DNA of 64,000 nt from Setophaga petechia. Its lineage: Eukaryota; Chordata; Aves; Passeriformes; Parulidae. Shown in pieces: positions 54,195 through 64,000 of this stretch; within the stretch, counting starts at the first letter, position 1, and the number at the start of each line of letters is the position of its first letter. Under the pieces are notes generated by a model that saw nothing but the letters and a program-made list of their open reading frames with translations, was not told the DNA's origin and ran no database searches. The stretch covers positions 521,001 through 585,000 of the forward strand of contig JANCRA010000171.1 in NCBI GenBank assembly GCA_024362935.1, given 5' to 3'. Both the position numbers and the translations under genes were made by a program.

Positions 54195-54250
54195 ACCCCA
54201 AGGGCTGGAGCACCTCTGGGACAGGCTTGGAGAGTCGGGGCTCTTCAGTG
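54195..54250 (+). mobile_element. short CR1 fragment
   Basis: GGGCTGGAGCACCTCTGGG then ACAGGCTTGGAGAGTCGGGG is the CR1 3' UTR signature in sense orientation. Confidence 0.45.
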
Positions 54251-56629
54251 TTGTCCTGTTTCAGGGTAAATTTGGGAGAGAAGCTCTGAAGGTGTTCCTT
54301 TAGAAGCAAATTCAAGCATCCCTCCCCCAATTGCTTCATGAAAAATACTTCCCTGGAGAAAAGTGGAAAAAAGTTTTTCTTTCACAGGCAAAGCATTCTC
54401 CAGCACAAAAAAACCCTGAACAATATGAAAGAGTGAAACTTCTTGCTGCTCCAAAAGAGATGACAAACTCAGAAGGTCCCCTCTGTGGACTGTAGCTCGG
54501 CTCACTCAGTCTCTCCTCAGCCCCTCCAAGGCTGGAAATGCCGCTGCGCAGGCCTGGCCCGCTGGGCCACAGGTGGGAGCTGCTGCTGCTCTTCTGGCTG
54601 TTTGCTCAAGGGCAGGTTTCAACAGGTCCAAAGCAAAAACAAAACCCACAGTCCAGGGAACTTGTCTGCCTCAGCTAGCTAAAAACTAACTCAAACCAAA
54701 GGGGAGCTCTGGACTGCTGTCTGTCTGTGCACAGATAACACAGGCCAGGAACAGGATGCAGGCAAGCAAGTGCAGGTCCTGAGAACAAATTCTGCTTCTT
54801 CTCTCTCTCCCCCGTTGGCTCTGGGAGTAAGTCTTAAAGATGCAAAACTTCCTATCCAGCATCAACAGAACAGATGATTAGGTGTACAAGCATCATCTTG
54901 CCAAGCCAGGAGAGAAAAGAAATGCAGAGGTGGGAGGCAGAGTTCCTGCATAGCTCTGCCTTTCTCTGCTCTGGCTTCTGCTGTCAAGATGATGGGCTGA
55001 ACCTCCTCACCTCACTGGCACAGGGATTCTTCAAGCCCAGCAGAAAGAACTGTAAATGTCCTTTCCCAGGAGCTGTCAGCAGCTGTGCGCAGCCAGAGTG
55101 TGCAGGAGCTGTGCTGGCTGCATTCAAGGCAGCTCACAGCCTCACTTCTTGTGCCCAGAGGATGGAAGCCAATGGGTGCCTGGCACAGGGATGCACTTGA
55201 TCCCTTCCTCCCCGCTTTCCTGTTGAAGGGCACTCACCCCTTTGGTCAAGTCTTTCTCATCTTCTCAGCTTTGCATCCCTCAGGTGAGAAAACAAAAGCC
55301 TGAGAGACTCAGCTTCCTGGGACATGGGCTAAGCACTTGGCCACCTTAAGCAGCAGGAGGCAGACAGCAACAGCCCTGCATCAGAGTGCAACTTCAGACT
55401 CAATCTCCAGAAATCACTCCCCTTTCCCTCAGCAACAAAGAGGTCCTTGCAGCCAGGAGGAAGAGAGAGATGACCACTGACCCTATCATGAAATCTTGGT
55501 GAGATTTGTGGAAGCATGGAGGAGTGGTAAGTGAAGAAACAGAAGCTGTTGTGGGAAAAGGGACATTGTGGAGAGTGGAAGTTTGGAGCAGAACAGGCCC
55601 TTAGAGCCAAGCCAGATTCTGTCTGTTGAAGCTCTCTGGGTCATGGTGTTGGCAGCTGGGCAGCCTTGGCCCAAAGCTGATTGGCACTGGCTGTGCAGGG
55701 AGGGAATCACTCCCCATCAGTGCATGTTCCTGCTTAGGAGCTGGGCGCACTGCCTGGCAGGAGAGAAGGACAGGGAGACAGTCTGCAGCTGCCCCAGGGA
55801 CTGCACAGACCCATGACTGTAGGCACCCCGTGCTCCACGCTCTAGCCATTGTCAAGATCAAGAAATGAATGCCCTGCTTAGCTGGGGCTGTGCATTAGAT
55901 CTGGCAGCAGCACTCTCCCCTTTCCATCATGCTGGGCCAGGAGAGGAGCAGCATGCTCTCCTGGCAATGGCAGGTGTGTCCTTGCTGCCAAAGGCTGTGC
56001 TCAAGTGCACCCTGATTCCCAGCATCTCAACTGCCCAGGCACATGTCATGGGGCAGGGCAGGCTCCCCTGCCTCACTTGGGCTCTGGGGGGCCCGGCAGT
56101 GTTTCCTGGGTGTGCCCCAGTGCCACAGCTCACCTGGGACACTTGGATTCAGGGCAGCACTGAGGGCAAAATTCCCCACTCAGTCACTCTTGCTTTGATG
56201 CTGAGATCCACATGGCAGTGTCCCTGGGCTCCCCCTCAGCATGCTCAAGGCCATCAAGGAGCTCTCCTGCCCATCTTGGCCTTTCAGGCTCTGCACCTGT
56301 ACCCCATGCTTGCAGAAGATGATTCAGATGACAGGGGACTTTGGGACAATTAGGCACCCAAACAAAACCTGTTCCCCCTCCTGTTCCGCAATGGGACTCA
56401 TGGAGAGGAGTTTGGTTTCAACTGGAGGAGTGGCACATGAATGATCATGAGGAGCATTTTTGTTGTCAGGGAAATGGGAAATGACCTCATGTCTGGAAGG
56501 GGAAGAAGTTCCTTTCCAGGGCTTAACCCATGGAGAACAAAGACCTCCTCCCTTCCCATCTCCACAGCCACATCTCCAGTCTGTTTGTGGCTCCTATCCC
56601 TCTACTCACCATCCCCTGCAGAGTGGCCC
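54251..56629. other. no gene seen
   Basis: 2.4 kb without recognised genes, LTRs or tandem repeats. Several frames of 70-160 codons lack domains. Confidence 0.35.
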
Positions 56630-57920
56630 ATGTCCTGGGCCATCCCACCCCCACCTGCACCGTGGCCTTTGTCTCACACAGGCAGCAACCCAGCTCAGCC
56701 CTGGGGCCCTGGCTGCATTCCCACTGCTCAGCCTTTGCTCACTCACCCATTGGCACAATCTGCTAGGCCAAGCCAGCCCCTGATGCTTCCTTTCCACATC
56801 CCAAAAGTGCAAAACACAAACACCAGGACACTGGCACTTCCATCACAACAAATGTACCTTTCTTCAGGGCCAGCAGCAAATGCCATAAAAAGATCAGAAA
56901 AGAAAAGAGAGAAAGAGAAAGAGGCCAAGGGCAATAGAGCTACCAACAAAATGCAATCTTCATGCTCCAGACCCATCGATTCGCTCTCGTCCCTGGGGCT
57001 TCACCAAAGCTGTCTCCAAAGTTCCAGTTTCTACAGTCTGAATCCAAAGCCAGTGGCATCTAGCCAAAAGGTGGGCAAGATTCATGGGCCATTGTCTTGA
57101 GAGCCCTTGCTGTGGGAGGCAGCTGCAAGCATGCAAGAACAAGCCAGCCCTTGTCAGAACTCGGGAGGCAGCTGCAGCTGTGCAAGGACAAGGCACCATT
57201 GATCAGAACCTGTTGCAAGCAGTGTTGTGGCAAAGCACAGCAAGCACACCTGCAAACACTCCCTTGGCACAACAGCCACAAAATATCCACCTCACTCAGG
57301 CCACAGCTCCTCACGGGGCTCTACAGCCTTCGTGCCACCATTGCCAGGCAAATGAAGGAAACTCCAGACCATCTCTTACACCCAGCAGGCCTCAAGATTC
57401 CGCTCCAAAATTCCACCAGGACACTGAAGACCCTGCAAGGAGAAGTCACTTGCCTCATCCACCTGGTAAATATCTCCAACTGCACTCAGCACAAACCCAT
57501 GGCTGAGGCAGCTCTCCTGTGCAGCAGAGCTGTGCCCTTCTGGAGCTCCATGGATGGACATTGCGGCTTAGCTCTGCTCTCACAGGAGATTTTTGGGGGA
57601 GCAGCTGAAGGCAGCCCCTGCTGTCCTTCCCATGAGCTCAGGACAAGTAGCAAGAGAGCAAGAGGGTTAGGCTTAACACATCTTGAATTTTGTATTTTTA
57701 GGTTAAAAGACACTTGACTCAAATTGAATGTGTTCTAGTCATTGTTTCGTGTGGCATGATGTTGTCCATGGCAGCTGTGTTGTGGCAGAGAGGAAAGAGT
57801 GGTTGTGAAAGAATGGCTTTTGCGTAGGAAGAGAGAAATGAAGGGCTGAGCTGTGATCAGAGATGGCTTGCAGAGTCCTGAGCCTCCCCCCGCCTCCCCA
57901 CAACCAGCAGGTCAACAGGT
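56630..57920 (+). repeat. inverted segmental duplication, copy B
   Basis: Reverse complement of 31955-33205. It includes the conserved frame at 57097-57717 and joins the 27-bp array at 57905-57920 (CAGCAGGTCAACAGGTCTACC). Confidence 0.85.
57097..57717 (+). CDS. conserved unassigned ORF, copy B (206 aa)
   Basis: Homologue of the frame at 32202-32777 (minus). The two agree over about 170 residues with a similar reading frame and few indels. Copy B runs 15 codons further at the C-terminus and has a different N-terminus. No family recognised; no signal peptide or membrane segment seen. Confidence 0.3.
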   Translation: MRALAVGGSCKHARTSQPLSELGRQLQLCKDKAPLIRTCCKQCCGKAQQAHLQTLPWHNSHKISTSLRPQLLTGLYSLRATIARQMKETPDHLLHPAGLKIPLQNSTRTLKTLQGEVTCLIHLVNISNCTQHKPMAEAALLCSRAVPFWSSMDGHCGLALLSQEIFGGAAEGSPCCPSHELRTSSKRARGLGLTHLEFCIFRLKDT

Positions 57921-60900
57921 CTACCAAAATTCCGGAGGAACAACTAGGTCTACCCCAGCCGCGGGGGACACCAGGTCTACCCTGGCTCCGGCCGGATACC
58001 AGGTCTACCCCGGCTCCGGCCGGATACCAGGTCTACCTCGCTCCGGCGGGACACCAGGTCTACCCGGGCTCCGGCGGGACACCAGGTCTACCTCGCTCCG
58101 GCGGGACACCAGGTCTACCTCGCTCCGGCCGGATACCAGGTCTACCTCGCTACGGCGGGACACCAGGTCTACCTCGCTCCGGCGGGACACGAGGTCTACC
58201 TCGCTCCAGCGGGACACCAGGTCTACCTCGCTCCGGCGAGACACCAGGTCTACCTCGCTCCGGCGGGACACCAGGTCTACCTCGCTCCGGCCGGACACCA
58301 GGTCTACCCGAGCTCCGGCGGGACACCAGGTCTACCTCGCTACGGCGGGACACCAGGTCTACCTCGCTCCGGCGGGACACGAGGTCTACCTTGCTCCAGC
58401 GGGACACCAGGTCTACCTCGCTCCGGCGAGACACCAGGTCTACCTCGCTCCGGCGGGACACCAGGTCTACCTCGCTCCGGCCGGACACCAGGTCTACCCG
58501 AGCTCCGGCGGGACACCAGGTCTACCTCGCTACGGCGGGATACCAGGTCTACCCAGGCTCCGGCCGGACACCAGGTCTACCTCGCTCCGGCCGGACACCA
58601 GGTCTACCCCGGCTCCGGCCGGACACCAGGTCTATCTCGCTCCAGGGGGACACCAGGTCTACCTCGCTCCGGCCGGATACCAGGTCTACCTCGCTCCGGC
58701 GAGACACCAGGTCTACCTCGCTCCGGCGGGATACCAGGTCTACCTCGCTCCGGCCGGAGACCAGGTCTACCTCGCTCCGGCCGGACACCAGGTCTACCTC
58801 GCTCCGGCAGGACACCAGGTCTACCCCGGCTCCGGCCGGACAACAGGTCTACCTCGCTCCGGCCGGACACCAGGTCTACCTCGCTCCGGCGGGACACCAG
58901 GTCTACCTCGCTCCGGCGAGACACCAGGTCTACCCCGGTTCCGGGGCCGCCGAGGGTCGGCATGGCCCCCTGGTGGTGGGCGCCGACCGGGGACACCAGG
59001 TCTACCTCGCTCCGGCGAAACACCAGGTCTACCCTGGCTCCGGCCGGATACCAGGTCTACCTCGCTCCGGCGGGACACCAGGTCTACCTCGCTCCGGCGG
59101 GACACCAGGTCTACCTCGCTCCGGCCGGACACCAGGTCTACCTCGCTCCGGCCGGACACCAGGTCTACCCCGGCTCCAGCCGGACACCAGGTCTACCTCG
59201 CTCCGGCGGGACACCAGGTCTACCTCGCTCCGGCCGGACACCAGGTCTACCCTGCTCCGGCGGGACACCAGGTCTACCTCGCTCCGGCGGGAAGCCAGGT
59301 CTACCTCGCTCCGGCCGGACACCAGGTCTACCCCGGCTCCAGCCGGACACCAGGTCTACCTCGCTCCGGCGGGACACCAGGTCTACCTCGCTCCGGCCGG
59401 ATACCAGGTCTACCCTGCTCCGGCGGGACACCAGGTCTACCTCGCTACGGCGGGACACCAGGTCTACCCAGGCTCCGGCCGGACACCAGGTCTACCTCGC
59501 TCCGGCCGGACACCAGGTCTACCCCGGCTCCGGCCGGACACCAGGTCTACCTCGCTCCGGCGGGACACCAGGTCTACCTTGCTCCAGCGGGACACCAGGT
59601 CTACCTCGCTCCGGCGGGACTCCAGGTCTACCTCGCTCCGGCGGGACACCAGGTCTACCTCGCTCCGGCCGGACACCAGGTCTACCCCGGCTCCAGCCGG
59701 ACACCAGGTCTACCTCGCTCCGGCGGGACACCAGGTCTACCTCGCTCCGGCCGGACACCAGGTCTACCCTGCTCCGGCGGGACACCAGGTCTACCTCGCT
59801 ACGGCGGGACACCAGGTCTACCCAGGCTCCGGCCGGACACCAGGTCTACCTCGCTCCGGCCGGACACCAGGTCTACCCCGGCTCCGGCCGGACACCAGGT
59901 CTACCTCGCTCCGGCGGGACACCAGGTCTACCTTGCTCCAGCGGGACACCAGGTCTACCTCGCTCCGGCGAGACACCAGGTCTACCTCGCTCCGGCGGGA
60001 CACCAGGTCTACCTCGCTCCGGCCGGACACCAGGTCTACCCCGGCTCCAGCCGGACACCAGGTCTACCTCGCTCCGGCGGGACACCAGGTCTACCTCGCT
60101 CCGGCGAAACACCAGGTCTACCCTGCTCCGGCGGGACACCAGGTCTACCTCGCTCCGGCGGGACACCAGGTCTACCCAGGCTCCGGCCGGACACCAGGTC
60201 TACCTCGCTCCGGCCGGACACCAGGTCTACCCCGGCTCCGGCCGGACACCAGGTCTACCTCGCTCCGGCGGGACACCAGGTCTACCTTGCTCCAGCGGGA
60301 CACCAGGTCTACCTCGCTCCGGCGAGACACCAGGTCTACCTCGCTCCGGCGGGACACCAGGTCTACCTCGCTCCGGCCGGACACCAGGTCTACCCCGGCT
60401 CCAGCCGGACACCAGGTCTACCTCGCTCCGGCGGGACACCAGGTCTACCTCGCTCCGGCGACACACCAGGTCTACCCTGCTCCGGCGGGACACCAGGTCT
60501 ACCTCGCTCCGGCGGGACACCAGGTCTACCTCGCTCCGGCCGGACACCAGGTCTACCCCGGCTCCAGCCGGACACCAAGTCTACCTCGCTCCGGCGGGAC
60601 ACCAGGTCTACCTCGCTCCGGCCGGACACCAGGTCTACCCTGCTCCGGCGGGACACCAGGTCTACCTCGCTACGGCGGGATACCAGGTCTACCCAGGCTC
60701 CGGCCGGACACCAGGTCTACCTCGCTCCGGCGGGACACCAGGTCTACCTCGCTCCGGCCGGACACCAGGTCTACCTCGCTCTGGCCGGACACCAGGTCTA
60801 CCTCGCTCCGGCGGGACACGAGGTCTGCCCCGGCTCCGACCGGACACTAGGTCTACCTCGCTCCGGCGGGACAAGAGGTCTACCTCGCTCCGGCCGTACA

Positions 60901-61070
60901 CCAGGTCTACCCCGGCTCCGGCCGGACACCAGGTCTACCCCGGCTCCGGTGCCGCCGTGGGTCGGTGTGGCCCCCTGGTGGTGGGCGCCGACCGGGGACA
61001 ACAGGTCTACCTCGCTCCGGCGGGACTTAGTCGAATTTCGGCAGGTGCCGGGTAGACCTGTTGTCTCGGC
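57905..61070 (+). repeat. 27-bp minisatellite array with 354-bp higher-order repeat
   Basis: About 115 units start CAGGTCTACC, followed by TCGCTCCGGCGGGACAC (27 bp) or CCGGCTCCGGCCGGACAC (28 bp). The marker CTCCAGCCGG recurs at 59337, 59691, 60045 and 60399, exactly 354 bp apart, equal to ten 27-mers and three 28-mers, a higher-order repeat. Two non-repeat breaks carry a shared block (GTGGTGGGCGCCGACCGGGG, near 58972 and 60978). Because most units have no stop in any phase, frames of 1092, 995 and 697 codons are open, but they are not credible genes: the peptides are RDTRSTSL / GHQVYLAPA / GTPGLPRSG repeats, also open antisense. Confidence 0.9.
60997..61065. repeat. hairpin-forming junction at array end
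   Basis: Perfect 15-bp inverted arms GACAACAGGTCTACC (60997-61011) and GGTAGACCTGTTGTC (61051-61065) surround a 39-bp spacer with GGGACTTAGTCGAATTTCGG. The same structure, reversed, ends the other array at 31268-31336. The macrosatellite units keep its right arm (62663-62677, 63652-63666). Confidence 0.8.
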
Positions 61071-62660
61071 CGGCTCCGCAAGCTCACTAAGGGGTTGCTG
61101 TTGTCGGCCGCCTCCGACTACGTCATCGTAGGACTCGGCCTGCAGCGCCACCCCTTCCCGGTCGAGCTCCCTGCGTCCTCTTGGAGGCCTCGGTGGCTTC
61201 GGACTCGTTTGTCCATATAGTGGGAGCGAGGTGATGGGCCGCATCCCCGCAGGCTGATCCCGTGCCTGTGTCCGAGGCAGAGCAGAGCAGCCGCGCGTGC
61301 GGTCTCCAGGGGCACAGAGTAAGTGCTGCCTAGCCCGGACAAGTCGTGTGGCTTTGTCCCGGCTCCCATCCTGCCCAGGAAAGTGGGTACAGTGGGAGAA
61401 TGAGAGCAAGAGGCAGGGGAAGAGTGAATCTGGAGATGCTGGTTGTGTGGGGGTTTTAAGATCGAGTCTTTTAGGTAGGTGAGGTAGATGGGGCTGAAGA
61501 AAAGCCTTGAGAGTCTGGGAGTGAAGGGCTAATAATGATCCAGAGTTCTGGTAGGTGGGAGTGAAGGGGGTGAAGGTGGATTCAGAAGAGGGGGAAGAGT
61601 GGCTGATACATGGTTTAGTAAAGGGTTTTATAGTCCTCAGAAATGAGGAAGATTAAACACTGTTTTGTGAAGTGAGAGGAGATCCATGATGGGAGGCGAG
61701 AGAGAAGGGCTAAAGGTGGTCCCCCGATCCTGAGAGGCGAGAGAGAAGGGCTAAAGGTGGTCCCCCGATCCTGAGAGGCGAGAGAGAAGGGCTAAAGGTG
61801 GTCCCCCGATCCTGAGAGGCGAGAGAGAAGGGCAAAAGGTGGTCCCCCGATCCTGAGAGGCGAGAGAGAAGGGCTAAAGGTGGTCCCCCGATCCTGAGAG
61901 GCGAGAGAGAAGGGCAAAAGGTGGTCCCCCCGATCCTGAGAGGCGAGAGAGAAGGGCAAAAGGTGGTCCCCCGATCCTGAGAGGCGAGAGAGAAGGGCTA
62001 AAGGTGGTCCCCCGATCCTGAGAGGCGAGAGAGAAGGGCAAAAGGTGGTCCCCCGATCCTGAGAGGCGAGAGAGAAGGGCTAAAGGTGGTCCCCCGATCC
62101 TGAGAGGCGAGAGAGACGGGCTAAAGGTGGTCCCCCGATCCTGAGAGGCGAGAGAGACGGGCTAAAGGTGGTCCCCCGATCCTGAGAGGCGAGAGAGAAA
62201 GGGGTAAAGGGGGTCCTCGATCCTGGGAGGCGAGAGAGAAGGGCTAAAGGTGGTCCCCCGATCCTGAGAGGCGAGAGAGAAGGGCTAAAGGTGGTCCCCC
62301 GATCCTGAGAGGCGAGAGAGAAGGGCTAAAGGTGGTCCCCCGATCCTGAGAGGCGAGAGAGAAAGGGGTAAAGGGGGTCCTCGATCCTGGGAGGTGAGGA
62401 AGAAGGGCTAAAGGTGGTCTCTGATCCTGAGAGGTGAGATAGAAGGGCTGAAGATGATCCTGAATCCTGTGAGGTGAGAGAGGAGGGCTTGAAGACTATC
62501 CTGTAAGGTGAGAAGGGCTAAATCGAATCCTGTGTCCTGTGATGCCAGAGAGAAGGGCTAAATAACATCCTGTGAGGTTGAGAGAGAAGGGCTAACCATG
62601 GGGATTACTGGGTTGCCTCGCTTTGGTGGGGCGTAATCCCCTATTTTTTTTGGCGGGTGC
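61070..62660 (+). repeat. macrosatellite unit 1
   Basis: A CpG-rich core (about 61070-61440; AAGCTCAC.AAGGGG, GACTACGTCATCGTAGGA, GTCCATATAGTGGGAGCGAG) is followed by a link (61440-61690), a purine-rich 41-bp array of about 18 units (61690-62410) and a decaying tail. It ends at GGGTTGCCTCGCTTTGGTGGGG, a degenerate copy of the 27-bp unit's end. The CpG core contains donor- and acceptor-like sites but no clear gene. Confidence 0.75.
61690..62410 (+). repeat. 41-bp purine-rich array
   Basis: Units GAGAGGCGAGAGAGAAGGGC then TAAAGGTGGTCCCCCGATCC, spacing 41 bp, with variants (CAAAAGG for CTAAAGG; a GGGGTAAAGGGGGTCCTCG form twice). Confidence 0.9.
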
Positions 62661-63650
62661 CAGGTAGACCTGTTGTCGCGGCCAGCTCCGCAAGCTCACC
62701 AAGGGGTCGCTTTTGACGGCCGCCTCCGACTATGTCATCGTAGGAGGTGGCCTGCGGCGGCACCTCCTCCCGGTCGAGCTCCCCGGGTGCTCTTGGAGGC
62801 CTCGGCGGCTTCGGACTCGTCTGTCCGTATAGTGGGAGCGAGGTGACAGGCCGCGTCCCCGCAGGCTGACCCCGTGCCTGTGTCCGAGGCGGAGCGGAGC
62901 GGCCGCGCGTGCAGTCGCCAAGGGCGCAGAGTAAGTGCCGCCTAGCTGGGACGAGTGGTGTGCCTTTGTCCCGGCTCCCGTCCTGCCCAGGAAAGTGGGT
63001 GCAGTGGGATAATGAGAGCGAGAGAGAAGGGCAAAAGGTGGTCCCCCGATCCTGAGAGGCGAGAGAGAAGGGCTAAAGGTGGTCCCCCGATCCTGAGAGG
63101 CGAGAGAGAAGGGCTAAAGGTGGTCCCCCGATCCTGAGAGGCGAGAGAGAAGGGCAAAAGGTGGTCCCCCGATCCTGAGAGGCGAGAGAGAAGGGCTAAA
63201 GGTGGTCCCCAATCCTGAGAGGCGAGAGAGAAGGGCAAAAGGTGGTCCCCGATCCTGAGAGGCGAGAGAGAAGGGCAAAAGGTGGTCCCCCGATCCTGAG
63301 AGGTGAGAGAGAAGGGCTAAAGGTGGTCCCCAGATCCTGAGAGGTGAGAGAGAAGGGCAAAAGGTGGCCCCGATCCTGGGAGGCAAGAGAGAAGGGCTGA
63401 AGGTTATCCTGAATCCTGTGAGGTGAGAGAGAAGCGTGCAAAATCTGATCACTGGTACACAGAGGTGAGAGAGAAGGGTTTGAAGATCATCCTGTGAGGT
63501 TAGAGAAGGGTTAAAGCGAATCCTGTGTCCTGTGAGGCCAGAGAGAAGGGCTAAATAACATCCTGTGTGGTTGAGAGAGAAGGGCTAACCATGGGATTAC
63601 TGGGTTGCCTCGCTTTGGTGGGGCGTAATCCCTTTTTTTTCACGGGTGTC
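62661..63650 (+). repeat. macrosatellite unit 2
   Basis: Same order as unit 1 but shorter: junction arm (62663), CpG core (62680-63010), 41-bp array of about 9-10 units (63015-63400), tail and the GGGTTGCCTCGCTTTGGTGGGG end. Confidence 0.8.
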
Positions 63651-64000
63651 AAGTAGACCTGTTGTCGCGGCCGGCTCCGCAAGCTCACCAAGGGGTCGCT
63701 GTTGCGGGCCGCCTCCGACTACGTCATCGTAGGAGGCGGCCTGCGGCGGCGCCTCCTCCCGGTCGAGCTCCCTGCGTCCTCTTGGAGGCCTCGGCGGCTT
63801 CGGACTCGTCTGTCCGTATAGTGGGAGCGAGGTGACGGGCCGCGTCCCCGCAGGCTGACCCCGTGCCTGTGTCCGAGGCGGAGCGGAGCGGCCGCGCGTG
63901 CGGTCGCCGGGGGCGCAGAGTGAGTGCCGCCTAAGCCGGGACGAGTCGCGTGGCTTCGTCCCGGCTCCCGTCCTGCCCCAGAGTAGCGTTGGGTACGGCC
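63651..64000 (+). repeat. macrosatellite unit 3, cut by window end
   Basis: Junction arm remnant (63652-63666) and the CpG core with the most intact CpGs of the three. It ends at the window edge before any 41-bp array. Confidence 0.8.

Noticed and set aside
57853..61131. Open frames of 1092, 995 and 697 codons in the 27-bp array as giant repeat proteins
   Set aside because: All three plus-strand phases and several minus-strand phases are open because most units (27/28 bp) lack stops. The peptides are pure repeats and 28-bp units shift phase. No start context or splice signal.
61195..61270. tRNA-Asp-like stretch around TATAGTGGGAGCGAGGTG in the macrosatellite core
   Set aside because: There is partial A-box resemblance (GTATAGTGG) but no B box (GGTTCGA) and no cloverleaf that I can fold; judged coincidence.
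61690..62410. CRISPR-like array
   Set aside because: The repeats are contiguous 41-bp units without unique spacers, and the genome is vertebrate.

Overview
The window looks like an accessory, repeat-dense region of a songbird (passerine) genome. The evidence is avian CR1 LINE fragments, avian class II (alpha/beta-like) endogenous retroviruses (ERVs) whose Env has a gamma-type transmembrane subunit, passerine-type solo LTRs, and a spliced PIM-like serine/threonine kinase gene of the kind known to be multiplied in songbirds. There is no bacterial-style gene organisation. Most long open frames are by-products of tandem repeats or GC-rich DNA. A dot microchromosome, an MHC-bearing chromosome, a W or a germline-restricted chromosome would all fit; the sequence alone does not decide.

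Layout. 1-2520 is the 3' end of ERV-A (integrase tail, env with two in-frame stops, 3' LTR). 2521-7990 holds a duplicated CpG-rich segment with an MHC-type SXY promoter, three solo LTRs and minisatellites. 8090-9815 is a satellite of about 130 bp period. 10190-16085 holds the PIM-like kinase gene, a decayed second PIM-like fragment and an unassigned spliced ORF. 17168-21759 is ERV-B, with paired LTRs and dUTPase and env remnants. 22090-22530 is a cluster of RFX-like palindromes. 23435-27130 holds CR1 LINE pieces and a CRE-like (TGACATCA) array. 28641-29170 is a solo LTR of the ERV-A family.

30255-33205 is a foldback of a 27-bp minisatellite around a CpG-rich core, followed by a unique segment that recurs inverted at 56630-57920. 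33840-34790 is an inverted copy of the CRE-like array. 35897-38100 is the second copy of the SXY segment, here joined to leader-like and transmembrane-like exons of an MHC class I-like gene that lacks its extracellular exons. 39110-39800 is an inverted copy of the PIM gene's 5' flank. 40446-45688 is ERV-C on the minus strand. 45690-50055 is a run of minisatellites. 50369-56600 holds solo LTRs and unassigned DNA. 57905-61070 is a 3.2-kb array of the 27-bp repeat with a 354-bp higher-order repeat. 61070-64000 is a macrosatellite with a CpG-rich core and a 41-bp array, running off the window.

The sequences do not form a pathway. They form a mosaic of inverted and direct segmental duplications in which promoter-bearing DNA (the SXY module, the PIM 5' flank, the macrosatellite CpG cores) is repeatedly copied next to minisatellites and LTRs. 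The most notable signals are the 27-bp/354-bp array with a 15-bp hairpin-forming terminus conserved at two loci 30 kb apart, the macrosatellite that carries a remnant of the same junction in each unit, and the duplicated SXY promoters.
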